A DNA stretch of 44,405 nucleotides from an uncultured Clostridia bacterium. GTDB taxonomy: Bacteria > Bacillota > Clostridia > Christensenellales > CAG-1252. Made by a program: the position numbers and the translations under genes. The stretch's first letter is position 1. Each line of letters begins with the position of its first letter. The DNA lies in assembly GCA_945482995.1 (NCBI GenBank), contig CALYRM010000006.1, positions 1-44,405 on the forward strand, in the 5' to 3' direction. A model generated the notes under the pieces. That model was given only the letters and a program-made list of their open reading frames with translations, ran no database searches and was not told the DNA's origin. Shown in pieces: positions 1-15,300 of this stretch.

Positions 1-1
1 G

Positions 2-360
2 TATCAAGCCGTATTTACACCGAGTGAAGCATATTCGAGATATAAGAGCGCTTATGTTTATATCGTAGTTAACACAGTTGCTGCAAATATCGACGCTAAT
101 AATTCGGTTTTACCTATGGTAAGCAAAAAGATTGAAACGGGCGAAACTCTTAAAGATTCGGATATCGACGCAACTCTTGCTCGTATGCTTATCGCAGGTT
201 ACATTGACGAAGAGGGTAATCATATTGCTATTGACGGTAGATTCACTTGGACTTATGCAGGCGTCGTAACTCCAACTAAAATGAATTACGAAGTTGCATT
301 TATTCCGAATAACCAAAACTTGGTTAACGTGTTCAATTTTGAGTTGACCGTTTCTATCGT
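2..360 (+). other. Bacterial Ig-like domain(s) preceding the LRR solenoid
   Basis: Two beta-sandwich-like units: 'YQAVFTPSEAYSRYKSAYVYIVVNT' and 'GRFTWTYAGVVTPTKMNYEVAFIPNNQNLVNVFNFELTVSIV'. Confidence 0.55.
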
Positions 361-3300
361 TTCGGAATCTTCTTGCTTTGTATTTGAATTTGACGACGAA
401 GCGCTAACCGCGAAAATAATCGGTATGAGCGCACACACCGACTGTATCGGCGGACATAGCAACTTGGTTATCAACGATACGGTTAAGCACAACGATAAAC
501 TTTACACTATCACGGCGATAGATTATAACATCACCGAGGGAAAGGGCGCTTTTGAGGGCTTGCAAGTAATCAGATCGATTGAACTTCCTTCAACCTTGAC
601 TTACATTGGCGCAAATTCATTTTTGGGTTGTTCATCGCTTAGCGAAATAACAATTCCAACCGAAGTTACATATATCGGCAACTACGCTTTCGACGGTTGT
701 ACCAATTTATCGGTGGTAAACAATCTTAGCGACAAAATCACAACGATAGGCGAGTTTGCTTTCCGCAACTGCGTATCTTTGACAAAACTTGCTTTGCCTA
801 ACTCATTGACTGAATTGGGTCGCGGCGTATTTGTAAACTGCGGTTCTTTGACCGATTTAACAATGGCAGGCAACGTCAACTACTCTTTAAGAGACGGCGT
901 AATTTATCAAGCAAGCGAGGGCGCAAGCGGACAACAATATATTCTTCATACGTATCTAGCTGTAAACGGCGTTGCAAGCTTCAAGATTCCGTCCAACGTT
1001 TGGGCTATCGGCGACTATGCGTTTGCATATAACGACAATATCTTGCAACAAGTAATTTGTAATTCTGTATATAGAATAGGTGAAAACGCTTTCGAGGGCT
1101 GTACCTATTTGAAGTATCTCTACGTTTTGAATGAAAATAGCTTTGACGGCTCGACTTGGCTTTCCGCATTGAGAGATATCAACGCACAAGGAATTACGGT
1201 ATTTGCAGAATCCCAAGACGGCAAATTGAGTTTGGCTTGTCAAGAGTTAGGACACAACTTTAAACTTTGGACAGCCGATAACTATTTGAACTTTACTTAT
1301 GACGATTCTACAATGAGAGCTGAAGTCAACGGCTTTAAGTCGGATTTGGCCGAGGAATCATTAGTGGCTATCACGTCGTTGGTTGTTCCCGCTACCGTAA
1401 AGGTTGGCGAAAAGACATACACGGTAACTGCAATCGGCGGTTTCGGTAGCAACAACACAATCACACAGTTGGTTGTACCCGAAACAGTTGAAACCGTTAG
1501 GACAAACGCATTCTTGAGTTGTAACAATTTGGAAGAATTGGTATTATTTGAAGGCTTGATGAATATCGAAGCATACGCTTTTGGTAATACGGCAATCAAG
1601 TCGTTGTTCATTCCGTCAACCGTTACTAATATCGGAAATTATGCTTTTTATAGAAATGCTAAACTTATAGGCGTAACCTTCGCCGGCGACTGCGTTCTTG
1701 GCAACGAAGTGTTTAGCGATTGTAACGAAAATCTCTTGGTTTACGGTCCCGAAGTTGTAGGTTCGGGCTATTCAATGCTTTACTACTACTTCAATGACGA
1801 AAACGTAAATATTCCATTCTGTCTATATACTCCGTCAAGCTGCTTATTATATAGCGTATCAACAGGATCGAATCCGTACGTTATCATCGAGGGTTTGCGC
1901 AATCATACTTGTACAGGTCATGCTAACGTTAAGCTCCCCGAAATGATTGACGGCTACACCGTAAAGGCAATAGCGGACGGTGCTTTCCAAAATAAGGATA
2001 TCCAATCTTTGACAATTCCTGCAACGGTTGTAAGCATCGGCTCTAACGTATTTGCAGGTTGTAACGAGTTAAAGACCATAAAAATTGACGAAAAGAATAC
2101 AAGATATTCTTTCGTTTCTGAAACTGCGACAAACGGCGATATGTTGTCGGGTGCATTGCTCAATAGTGACGGCACCGTTTTGATTGCATACTTACCAATA
2201 TCTACGGCAAAGGCTTATACCGTACCTAGTACCGTAAAGGAAATTAAGAACAATGCCTTTGAGGGTGCAACCGCACTTGAAAGCATTGCATTCGGTAATA
2301 GTGTAGAAAACATCGGAATAAATCTATTTAAGGGTTGTGATTCACTAAAAACAATCTCCTTTGACGGTAATCGCTATTTCAAATTTGAAAACGGCGCAAT
2401 CTTTAATGCAGACGGCACAAGGCTCATTGCATATCTTGGATCTAACAACGCTAAACGTTTGGTAATCCCTGCAACCGTTACCGAAATCAGCGAAAGCGCA
2501 TTTGAAAACGTCTTAACTTTAGAATCGGTAATATTTGAAGGCAAGGTTGACGAAATCGGAGTTAGAGCGTTTGCAAACTGTTATGATTTGTATTCGGTAT
2601 CTTTTGCCGATAGAGTTGAATATATTTTAGACTATGCATTCGCAGGCTGTTCGAACTTAGCGTCCGTCTACGTTGAAAAGGACGTAACGTTTATGTCTAG
2701 CACCGCCTTTAACGCTGCGGAAAGTGTAGTTTTGTATAGCCCCGACGGTTCAACGTTAGAACTGTACGCAGAAAACATCGTCAAGTTTGCAAATTGTGAA
2801 TCTACTTCAAAATTCCACTACACTGTTAGCGGTGGCGCTTGCACGATTACGGGACTTGATAGAGTTGCATTTTCCGGCGATAGTATCAAGATTATAATTC
2901 CGTCATACATCAATGGCTATAAGGTAATTGCTATTGGTGACAACGCTTTCAACGAGTCGGGCTTATCCAATAATTTCGCAAGACTAACATCTGTTTATAT
3001 TCCGTCAACTGTACAGTATATCGGCAGACAAGCATTTTATTATTGTACGTCATTAAAGGATATCTTCTTTGGCGGTGATATGAATTTAGCGGTAACCGAT
3101 GGATCATCTACCGACGATTTAGATAGATTTAAGAATGTAAATTCCGAAGTAAATATCACGGTAGCCGAAAACAGTAAGTTACAAGCGTTCTTCCAAAACT
3201 ACTATCCGACGTTTGCAAACCTTTCTTCGGATACCGATTCATGTTTGAGTTATACTCCGGACGGCGACGGCTTAAAGATTACAGGCTTGAAAAATCACGT

Positions 3301-6300
3301 TTGCAAGAATAGTCATTCGCACGTAATTATCCCCGAAGAAATCAACGGAAAACAGGTAATTGCAATTGATTCATATGCTTTTGCCAATGGCAAGGTTATC
3401 TCTATCGAACTTCCAAGAACGGTAAAAACAATTGGAAACAACGCTTTTGACGGCTGTTCGAGATTGACTTCAATCTATATGCCATCTGTAACCAAGATAG
3501 GAAGTTACGCATTTAGAGATTGTTCGAGACTATCTTCAATAAGTATCGCTGCAAAACTTGAAGAGTTAGGCGCATACGTATTTAGCGGTTGCGACAATTT
3601 GTCGTCAGTATACTTCCAAGGCGATTTTGCTAAATCGGCAGGATCTATTCCGGACGATATTTTGAGCGAATCTGCAAGCTCAACAATTAGATACACCGCA
3701 TTCTTAAATCAAGGCGATAACACTCCGATAAATGCAAAGATTTATTTGCCGGAAAGTTATTTATTTATCAACTTAGGCGGATTTGAAAGCATAAATAATA
3801 CCTTCGTTTATAACTACTTTGTCGATAACCTAGTTCGTACGGGTTACAACTTTGACTATAAGTGTTGGTATACAAACGTAAGAGAACAAAACGGCTTTAC
3901 CATTGCTCTTGACGCCGACAGCAAAATGGCAGGTATCATTGGTTACAATGGCGACAGCAAGGAATTGGTTATTCCTTCGGTATATTATGATATAGTTGAT
4001 AATATTGTAATCGAATATCCTATATATTATATCGGCGAAAACGCATTTAGTTCGCTAGTTGAAACCAACGCTACCGACACCATTCAATCGATAGTAATGG
4101 GTGAAAACATAATGGGTATTTTCTCAAATGCTTTCGCTTATATGAAGAATTTGAGATCAATTACAATTCCGCAAAGCGTCAATATAATGGGTGACTACGT
4201 ATTTTACGGCTGTAACTTGTTGACGGAAATCTATTTCCAAGGCGACGTTGAAGATATGGGCACAACCTTGGTAAGAGATAATGCGCTTGAACTTAAAGTT
4301 TACGGACCTCAAGTTGGCAACGTAAGCGGTGAGTTCTCAAAATTAATGTACGGTAAATTTGTAAACTACAACACAATTACCGATCCCGAATGTTTTGAGT
4401 TTATTTATAACGAAGCTGACAATTATTACACCATAACGGGTGTTAAAGATCACTTCTGCTCGGCCGGTCATATCAATATTGTTATACCGTCCTATTATAG
4501 AGGCGTTCCGATTAAAGTGATTTCTCAAACTGCTTTCAACGGTCAACACGAAACCTATTCGTTGACTATTTCCAAGAGTATTGAGAAGATTTACCCGGGA
4601 GCATTCACAGGATGTACAAATCTTACGAGCATAGCGGTAGACGGTAAGAACACGTCTTATAAGTTTGTTGACGGAATTTTGACCGACTATCAAACAAGCT
4701 CCGTTCTTTATATTTGCTTATCAAATATGGTTACCTACACCGTTCCCGATAGCATAAAGGTTATCAAAAAGGGTGCATTTGAGGGTAGCACAGTTCATAA
4801 CTTGATTTTGAATGCGTATATTACCGATATCGAATCGGGCGCATTTGACGGTGCTCAAAACTTAACTACGATAAGTGGCTTGACTCATAACCAATATTTC
4901 ACCTACGAGCAAGGCGGTTTATATAGAACCGAGGGCGACAAAAAGGTTGAATTGATAATGTATATGTACACGTTATCGAATAGATCTTTTGTTGTTCCAA
5001 GCACGGTTAAGTATGTTTTAGACGGTGCGTTCAAGGGTGCAAATAACTTAGAGCAAATCACTTTCACTACAGATTGTAGTTTTGGTAAGAACGTCTATGC
5101 AAATACAAACGAAAACTTGATTGTCGTAGGCGCTTCCGACTATTACGGCGTTCAATATAATTGCTTAAAGGAAAATGTTAAATTCTTAAAGAGCGTACCA
5201 GAAGAAAACTTCAATTTGTCCGAGAAAGAGGACGGCACTTTGATGGTAAACGGATTTGCAAATATCGAAACTATTACCGAAGAAATTGTCTACGTTCCTG
5301 CATTTATTGGAAATGTTGAGGTAACCTCGATAGGCGCAAACGCATTTGCAGTAGACCAAGGTGTAGTCAAGGGAATAATCTTGTCGGAATCGATTGTCAA
5401 AATTGGTGAAAACGCATTCTTGAATTCGACTATTACAAGTCTATACGTAGGTTCAAACGTTGAAGTTGTAGGCGCTGACGCCTTTGAATCTTCTAGTTTA
5501 ACAGAGATATTCTTTGGTGGCGACGTCGAACTATACGATACCGCATTCATTAAGTATCAAAATCAAGAGAATACCGCTCTTGAGATTTATTACACAAGCG
5601 ATGCGGCAAATTTGAACGATTATTTGACAAGCGAATCGTTTAAGGTTGCGGTAGGTAATAGGGTTAATACCTATGATTACTCCGACTTTGACGATGAAAT
5701 GATGAATTCCATTTGTTTCGAGTATGAACTCGTAGACGGCGTTTACGTTGTATCCGGATTGAAAAAGCACGCTTGTTTGTCATCACACGCAGATATAACC
5801 ATTCCTTCATATTATTACGTTAAGAATGAAGACGGAAGTTATGCAGTAGAATCGGACGGCACTTACAAGAAACAAGTCGTAACCACACTTGGTGCAAATG
5901 CATTCGCTTTCAATAACGATATTCTTCGCTTGAACATTCCCGAAACAATCCAAACCATTGGTACGGGCGCTATTTCCGGCTGTATGTTCTTGACCGAGAT
6001 TATTCCTCACAAGAATTCACCGTATACCTTTGAAAAGTTATATGCGATGATTTTTAGCGAGGCACTTCAAGAGATTGAACAACCCATTGAAAAGGTTGAG
6101 ATTAAGGGCGACTTAGACTACACAAGAGTTGAAATTCCGTCCGAAACCGAAGAAAAGAAGTTCGCAATGAGATTAAATAAATCTTTGCTTGATTCTCTAG
6201 TTAAGGGCGAACACACAATTAAGGCATTAGACTTCTCTAACTCGGTAATTCTTTCACTCACACTAAATACCGAACTTGGAACAGTTGAATACAACGGCTA

Positions 6301-9300
6301 TACCGAGAGTTATAGAGTTATTGATAACTACTTGGTTATTTCTCATTCCTTCTTTACACTCGACGACTTCACCAAGATTGTTTACGTTGTATTAGAGGGC
6401 GAACTTTCATTTACCGAAGTCGAGGACGAATTGAGAATTAACAAGGGTATTTTTGAAGCACTAAGAAATAACGGTAACAGCACGCTACTAGTTACAAGAT
6501 CCACCTTTAACGAGGACGTCTTATCGTTTACCGTCGACAAGAGAGAGGACGAATATAGTCTTGTTGGCGAGGACGAAGTAAACGAAATCACGTTTAGCGA
6601 GGGCGTATTGTATAAGACCGAAGAGGTTGATTCCGAATATAACGCAGAGCCTATCACTGTTTTGGATTCGTTGGTTGTCTATGTATCGGTAAATAAAGAT
6701 GCCGAGTTTATTGTACCCGACACCGTAACGACAATTGAGGACGGTGCTTTCTACGGCATTGACGCATTGACTTCAATCACAATCGGAAAGAATGTTGAAA
6801 ATATCGGCAAAAACGTATTTGTAGGCTGCACCAACTTGACAAAGTTCGTTGTAAAGGAGGGCAACCAATACTTCTTCACCGATAAATACAATGCTTTGTA
6901 TAGATATAATTCAGATGAAAAGACGTCTGCAACGTTCTATGCATATCCTGCCGCAAGAACAGGACAAAATCACTGGTTAGGTACGGATATCGAAGTAACC
7001 GACATTGTAAGCGGAGCATATTCTTATGCAAAATCACTTGCAAATATCTATATTGAAACGCTAGTTGATTATCCCGAACTAACCGATAACAACGGAATAT
7101 TTGACAATCTTGCGATTTACTCAACTGAAAATAAACTCAACGTTTATATGCCGTCTTACGGCACTAACTATCCCGACCACTTTGAAGTAGGCGCGTCAGG
7201 ACTAGAAAGATATTTGAGAGAAATCGTGGCAAGAGAGGAAAATCCCGCTCATATCAATATTTATACACATACAAATAAATTCTGTTTCGAATATAACGAA
7301 GCAGGAAATGAAGTGATTGGATTAGTCGACCATGACTGCAATTCCGACCACAAGAATATTGTATTACCTATTTACGCATTCGGAAAAGAGCTTACCGCTG
7401 TTGGCGAATATGCTTTCATGGGAGAAACAATGGAAAGCTTTACCCTTCTAAATAAGAATACCGGTTTTGAGATTAAAGCAGGCGCATTTGCCGATTGCGA
7501 CACGTTGACAAACATTGTTTTGCCTGATAACTCTAAATATGTATTTAATTCGGGCGTATTGCTAAACGGTAACATTCTTGTAGCAGTTTTGGCTTCAAGC
7601 GAATACAAGGATATAAGATTAGAATCCGTTCAATTAGACGCTGACGCCGACACCGAGGTTGAACCGGGCTTAGAAGAAGATGAGCCGATTATCGACGAGC
7701 CGTCTGAGCCAATTACTGCAACCGTTTCAGTTAAGGTTGAAACCATAGTAAGAGACGGTAAGACTGTAAAGGTTGCAACGGTAAGCGGTATCGTTGATAT
7801 AATGCAAGCAGCATTCTATGGAAACGACAACGTTGAATTAATCTACCTATCAAAGGAAATTAACGATATCGGCATTGGCGCATTCAGTTATTGTACGAAG
7901 TTAAAGACGATTGAGGTAAGCAACCAAAACGAAAAGTATTCATTTGACTTCGTAAACGGTATACTCTACAACAAGACCTTATCCATTCTCCACACCGTTT
8001 TATATTCGTACACCGAGAATATGCAAGACACCTTATTCGAGGTTGATAACGGTTCGGGCAACATAATGGAAAACGTAGTAGAAATTAAGGGAAGAGCATT
8101 TGAGGGTACTAACATCTCAAGATTAAAGCTTCCGTATTCTTTGGCGATAATTGGCGATAGAGCCTTTGCGGATATGGATTATCTATCCTATATCTATCTA
8201 GAATCCGAAGTTCAAGATATTAATTTTGACGTTGATATTTTGGGATTAAAGACCGATGACGGCTTGGTTGACGATTGGGGAGACAGACGAGTTGTTGTAT
8301 ACGGACCTTGTGGCGAAGATCCAAACAACACCGAGAGTATGGATATTAAATATAGTATAATACATAGATATTTCATATATAATTATTTCGGCGTACTCCC
8401 CGAGGAAAGCGTAATGCTTGAAAGTTTCGATTGGTACACCGGCAATACTTCATTGATTGCAGTATACAAGCCTTGGTCGGATTATAACAACTTTAGCTAC
8501 GAATACATAGAGGGAACGAACGAAAATGAAGCAAACGTTGCTTATATCACGGGGCTAAATACCGAGCGTGGCGCAGAGGATTTGGATTCGGGTACCGAAG
8601 AAATCGTTGTTCCACTCTATACCTACAAGACCTACACCGACGAAAACGGAGAAGAACAAAAGTTACCATATAGAATAACTACAATTAAGGAAGGCGCATT
8701 TGCTAACCATACCGAAATTAGAAGTATAACCTTGCTATACAATATCGAAATGATTGAGGACGCATTCATGAAGGGCGCTTTCAACGTCGAAGAAATGATT
8801 GTAATGGATAACGAGGGCTATACGGTAGTAACTTCCGAAAAATTAAAGGGCGCTTTGTTCACTAAGGATATGACAAAGTTATTGGTATATTTGGCAACGT
8901 CCACTTTGAACAACTACGAAGTTCCTGCTACGGTAAAAGAAATTGCAGCGGCAACTTTCGCATACTCAAAGAACTTGACAAGCGTATTAATTCCGAAATC
9001 GGTTGAATATATTGGAGCAGGCGCATTCTCATCTTGTAAGAGACTTACAAAGATTAATGAGAATACTCCATATTATTCGTTCAGCAACTTCACCTTGTAC
9101 GGAAATAACGAAACCTTGTTACATACCTATTTGGCAACAGGTAGCGGTGCGTCGGGCGAATACGTTGTTCCTGAATGGGTAAGAGAAATCAATGACTACG
9201 CATTTGAAGGAAACTTCAACGTTGTAAACATAAGAATACCCGAATACGTAAACGATAAAGGCACAGTAAGCACAGTATCATTTATTGGTAGTTACGCATT

Positions 9301-12300
9301 TGCAAGTATGAACTCCTTGCAAGAAATCTACTTTGAGGGCTATACAAATATCAATAGAGCCGAAGAGTACAACCCCGAAACAGTACAAGTATTCGAACAA
9401 GACGGATTGAGATTTGAAGTAAGCGGCTTGCGTACCTCTTTCGCTTACGCTCAAGAATTTGAGGTCGGAAACATAAGCGTATTAGTTTTGGACGGCGAAG
9501 AGGGTAGCTATCTATTTGACGAGGATATTACCGTTTTGTCAAGTTACGAAACTAAGGTAATTAATTCCGAGGGAAAGGAAGAAACCAAACTTGTTGAATA
9601 CAATAAGTGGGTTGCAGGTATCTACACAATTAAGATCAATATTAATTATAACGATAAGACCTACGAATTTACTTATAACGTAACAAACGAGGATATTGTC
9701 AATAGCTTCGGCAAGACCAAAGGAAACGCTATCACTGTTTACGCGCCTGCCGACTCATACGTTAAGCATCAAGTAAGCGAATATTCCTTCATTGAGTATG
9801 TTGCTTATACACCAAAGACCGCGCTTGACTACGTTCATATAAACGATACCGATGCAATGGAAAGCTACATTGCTATAAACGGCTATTCACAATCTGCCGC
9901 AAGCGTATATGGTAAAGAAGATTACGATAGAGAAGAGGGCGTTGTCGTAATTGGTGATATCTTCCAATTGGTAATTCCGTCATATATTGAGAATACCAAG
10001 GTTAAGGTAATAACCAAAGACGCATTCCATTCTACCGATAGGGCAATTTCCGACTCCAAGACAATTATTGATTATGAAGAGTTCAATATAAACAATGCGA
10101 ATGCTTATATCGAGGCAATCAATAACTCCTTGTATTCAGTTGATACGAGAAGGGCAATACTGAATTCAAGAATCAAGAGCCTAGTAACCTTGGAAAATCT
10201 TGAAAGAATAGAAGAGAGCGCTTTTGAAAATAGCGAAAACTTAGAAAGTATCATAATCAGCAAGACCGTTTTGGAAATTGGCGCAGGTGCCTTTACATAC
10301 TCCGAAAAGGTTGAAAAAGTAAATGTTGACGCTCAAAATATTTCCTTCGTAATGGATAACGGCACGTTGTACGAGGGCAATGGTAAAGTGCTTCACACAG
10401 TATTTAATTCAATGCTTGTGGACTTCTTCTTTGAAACCGAGCAACCTGTTGTGGAAATCAAAGCAAGAGCTTTCGAGGGCGTAAACAAGATTAAGTATCT
10501 AACCGTACCTATCACAACGTCAGTAATCGGAGAGAGAGCGTTCAAGAACATGAAGAATCTTGAAGAAATCTACGTTACCACAAACTTTGCTCCGCCCGAC
10601 AATGCTTTTGACGGTTGTATGGTAGGATTTACAATCTTTGCTCCCGGTGGCAACGCATTGGAAGCATACTGCAACAACCATAAATATAACTTTGTTGCTT
10701 GGAACCCGAAAGAATGCTTTACCTACGAATTTAATAACGGTACTGCAACCATAACAGGTTTGACCGGACACTCCAACTGCACAGCCTCTCATAACGATTA
10801 CGTTGTACCGATGTTTATCGACGGCGTAAAGGTAACCGTAATTGGATCAGGAGCATTTTCCAAGGCTTCAACTTCAATCACATCTGTAACCTTGCCGACA
10901 AGCATTAAGACAATCGAAAGTCGCGCTTACGAGGGCTGTACCGATTTAACCTATATATACATTCCATATAGTGTAACCGCAATTGGCGACGAGGCATTCG
11001 CAGGCTGTACCACGTTAAGAGAAGTCGTATTTGTCAGTGATTGCAAACTTGGCGCAAGAGTATTTGAAGGTGCGTCCGCAAACTTAGTACTTTACTATGC
11101 GACCATACTTGGCAATTCTGCGGGCAACATTTACGATTACGCGTCAAAACAAAAGATTGCTTTCAACAAGGGTACTCCTTCGACGTGCTTCGTTGTAAGT
11201 GAAATAATAAAGGACAACGAGGAATGTTTGAGAATAGATCATTTGAAAGAACATTCATGCGGATATTCTCACGTTAACGTTGAAATACCTTCTTTGATAA
11301 GAGGTAAAAAGGTTGTTGAAATCGGCGAATCGGCATTCGTCACTGCTAGAAATTTAGCAACGCTAGTTATTCCCGAATATGTATCGGCAATTGGAATAAA
11401 GGCATTTAACGGTTGTCCTTTGACGAATATTGAAGTTGCCGCAAACAACCAATATATCAAATTCAGTCAAGGCGCTTTCTATACCAAAGACGGCAAAAAG
11501 CTTATTTTGGCTGTAAGCAGTATCGCAGGCGATACGTTGACGATTGAAAATGGCACTGAAATCATTTTATCGGGCGCATTTGAAGATTCAACGGTAAAAG
11601 AGATTGTAATCAACCCCGAATTGACAACCATTTCAGAGGGTGCGTTCGCAAGTTGTTCTAACCTAGTCAAATTCTCTATGTCGGCAGGCGATGGTAAAAC
11701 CAACTTCAAAGTTAGCGAAAACGGCGTGTTGTACAATAGCAGTATGACCCTTCTCTATGCATATCCTGCAGGAAAGAGCGAAGTAAGCTTTACCGTTCCC
11801 GACAGTGTAATTTCAATTTGGCCGTCAGCATTCCAAGGCGCAAAGAATTTGGAAAGCGTCACGGTAGGCACGGGAATTAAGACAATTAGCGATAAAGCAT
11901 TCTACGCTGCCGAAAATCTATATGACATACAAATTTTAGGCGACGTTGTATCGGTTGGTAAGGATCTATTTGTAGGAACCAACGAGGATTTGCAAGTAAG
12001 CAGTTTGTACGTTGCAAATGCTTTGGACTTCTACTGCATTGAAAACAACGTAAACTTCCGCAAGTCGACTCCTCTAAATTACTTTATCACAGGTACCGAC
12101 AATATGGAAGCAGGCACTGTATCAATCATCAAGTGGAACGATATAGCAAGTCTATCCGGCACTAAGGACGTTGTAATCCCAATGTTTATTGATGACTTAA
12201 AGGTAACTGTAATTGCCGAAAGAGCATTCCAATTCAACCAAGATATGGAAACTTTGTACATTCCAAAGACAGTAACCACCATAGGCGTTGCGGCATTCTC

Positions 12301-15300
12301 GGGCGCAGATAATTTGCACAGCGTAGTTGTTGGTAAGAATGTTACGAGAATATTCAAAAACGCTTTCTATCAATGTACAGACCTACAAAGTATTTACTTC
12401 TTGTCGGACGACATAAGAATTTACACCGACGTATTTACGGGCGTTGATTTTGCTCATGCAGAAGTATACGTAGACGCTCTATCAAAGGGTAAGGAGCTTG
12501 AGGAACTTGCAATTTATAGCGAGCTTGACAGCATCGGCTTTATCGTTGAAGATATCAAGTACGCTTCTTGCTTCGAAACGAGTGCAATAAACGGTAACGA
12601 GCTTATAATCACAGGCTTAAAGGATCATATCTGTCCTGTAAGCCATAACAACATTGTAATTCCGTCAACAATCACTTCGGCAAACGGAAAGGTTAATTAT
12701 GTTACAGGAATAGCGCAAGACGCTTTCAAGGATAATCAAGACGTTGTCCGTATTGTAATTCCAAAGGAAGTTACGGTAATCGGTGAGGGCGCATTCTCGA
12801 ATTGTAGCAACCTAACCGAAATAGTTCTTGTTGACAACAACCACTACACCTTTGAAAACGGTGCGTTATACAACGTTAATCAAACCGTTCTTCACACATA
12901 TTTATCAAGCAATTCCGCTTTGACGTTTACAGTACCCAAAACTGTATTGAAGATTAATGATGGCGCTTTCAAGTCTGCAAGCAACTTGACTTCGATAACC
13001 TTTAATAAGGATTTGGAAATAGGTAAGCACGTATTTGACGATACAAGCGTAAACCTCATAATCTTTGGACCGAAGAAAAACGGCGAATTTTTGAGCAACC
13101 TATACGTATCCTTTATTGAGGAATACTTGAAGAATGCAGTATTTGAAGAGGTTGACGGCAATTATACCGAGCTATTATCAAGCGAGGCAGGCACACTATT
13201 TAGCGCAGATTCCTTCAAAGAAAACAATATCATATCTTCTCAATATACAATTGAGTACTTGGATGACGATACAGTTAAGATTGTTGAGTATAATCAATCG
13301 TTAGAGGATGCGGACGAAAGCAAGAACGTTGTAATAATCATACCTCAATATATCAACGATCGTAAGGTAACCATTATCGGACAGGAAGCTTTTGCAAACG
13401 TAAACGCAACAAGCATCATTATTCCTGACGGAATAGTTGAAATTGAGAAAATGGCGTTTATCAACGTCAAGAAACTTGAAAGAATAGTATTCCCACAAAC
13501 GGTGAAGAAGATTGGCGACAATGCGTTCAACGGTTGTACTTCTCTGTATGAAGCATACTTCGTTGGCGAACTTTCATTGCTTGGTTCTAACGTATTTGCA
13601 AATACGTACACTCAAGACGGTTTCTCGATTGCAATTTTCGGACCAAAGGGTGGATATCTTGAAGATAACTTTGACGAGAGCATTTACAACAACGGAACAA
13701 GCTTCAACTGCTTCGAATACGAATATGTAAAGCAAGAGGTTGGCGGAAACGTAATTATTGACTCCGAAAGCATTATGATAACCAAGTTAAAGGATCACGT
13801 ATGCAACGGTAACCACCAAAAGATTTTGTTGCCAAGCTCAATAGACGGCAAGCCCGTAACAAGATTGGCAGACGATTTATTAAAAGGTAACAATACCATA
13901 AGAAGCGTAAGATTGCCGTCACATTTAGAGGCTATCGGCGATAGATTCTTTGAAAACTGCACCAATTTGGTAGAGGTTAGCATACCGTCATCAGTGAGAA
14001 AAATTGGCGACTACGCTTTCTATAACTGTATCTCGTTAAACAACGTAATATTACCGAATATTACAAGAATAGGTAAATATGCGTTTGCTTCTTGTCATTC
14101 GTTGACGAGCTTTATCTTGCCTGATACTGTAATTAATCTTGAACATTCCGAGGGCTTGTTTAAGAACTGTACAAGTCTAGAATCCATAAGATTATCGAGT
14201 AAGATTCGTAGCTTGCCAAATTCATTCTTTGAAAATACTACAAAATTATCCGAGATTAAATACTTTGACACGATAACTATTGTCGGTATGCCTACCGAAA
14301 TAAACAGTATAGGCGAGAGATGTTTCTACAACTCTCTATATCCGTCGGTAAGCAACGAACGCATTACAGACTTGCCGTTATCCGTGATTGGCGAAAAGGC
14401 TTTTGCGTCAACAGGTATACAAAATTTCGACATTAGCAAAATAGAAGAAATGGGCTTCGGCGCATTTGCCGACTGTCCGTCTTTGAGCTTAAAGGGCAAG
14501 AACGAAAACTATGTCGTAGGACCTAACGGCATCCTATACGAAATCGAACAATTACCACCTGTAAAAGACGCTAACTCTGATTCGGAAACGTCGTTCAAGT
14601 TTGAAGGTCACGAAAACGGACACATACTAAATCCCGAAACAGAAGTGATTGAGGGTGAAGAATATATCTTAGTAGGTATCATATCCTTCCCCGAAAAGAG
14701 CGAGGTTGGAGATAAGTCGGAATGGAGAAATAATCGTGTAATGGATGAAACCACGGTAAGTGTTGTTCTAACCGATCCAATTCAAGGATATAACTCCAAT
14801 CCTATCACCGTAAACCGCGTAAAGAGAAGTGGAGATAACTACAGTTTATATGTCAAGGAAACGTCGTTGAGAACTCTACCGCAAGGTAATTATACAAGCG
14901 TTGACGTTACGTTTGATTACACTGCAAATCCATATTTCGAGGTATTGGGTGTCGGCGGATATTCTCCGATATCAAAGGAATATTCTTTCAATGGTTCAAT
15001 CGAATATAATTTCACAAGAGCTAGCTTTGCAAGAGCAAGTTTGACGTTTACCCCAAAAGGTGAAGGTGCCGAAGAACAGGAGATTGAGCTTAACAACGGT
15101 AGTGAAGACGATCCGAATAGCTTCTATAGATACTTCAAATATGATGATAACACAGGCGTTATCTCGTTAAGAAAACCGCTAAGAGAGCTTTCACAAGAAA
15201 TTGAGGGCATTGTAACTTTGACTTATGTCACAACGGTCAACGGAACTTCTACTCAGTACACCGCAAAATTTAATTATAAAGAGGACTTTAGAATAGTAAC

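Noticed and set aside
116-118. True start codon of the giant protein at 116
   Set aside because: The same frame is open with domain-like sequence from position 2, so this is an internal Met.
13512-13730. Out-of-frame + strand ORFs inside the giant LRR gene (13512-13730, 24132-24317) and the many antisense ORFs
   Set aside because: Expected by-products of a long, low-stop coding frame; no recognisable domains.
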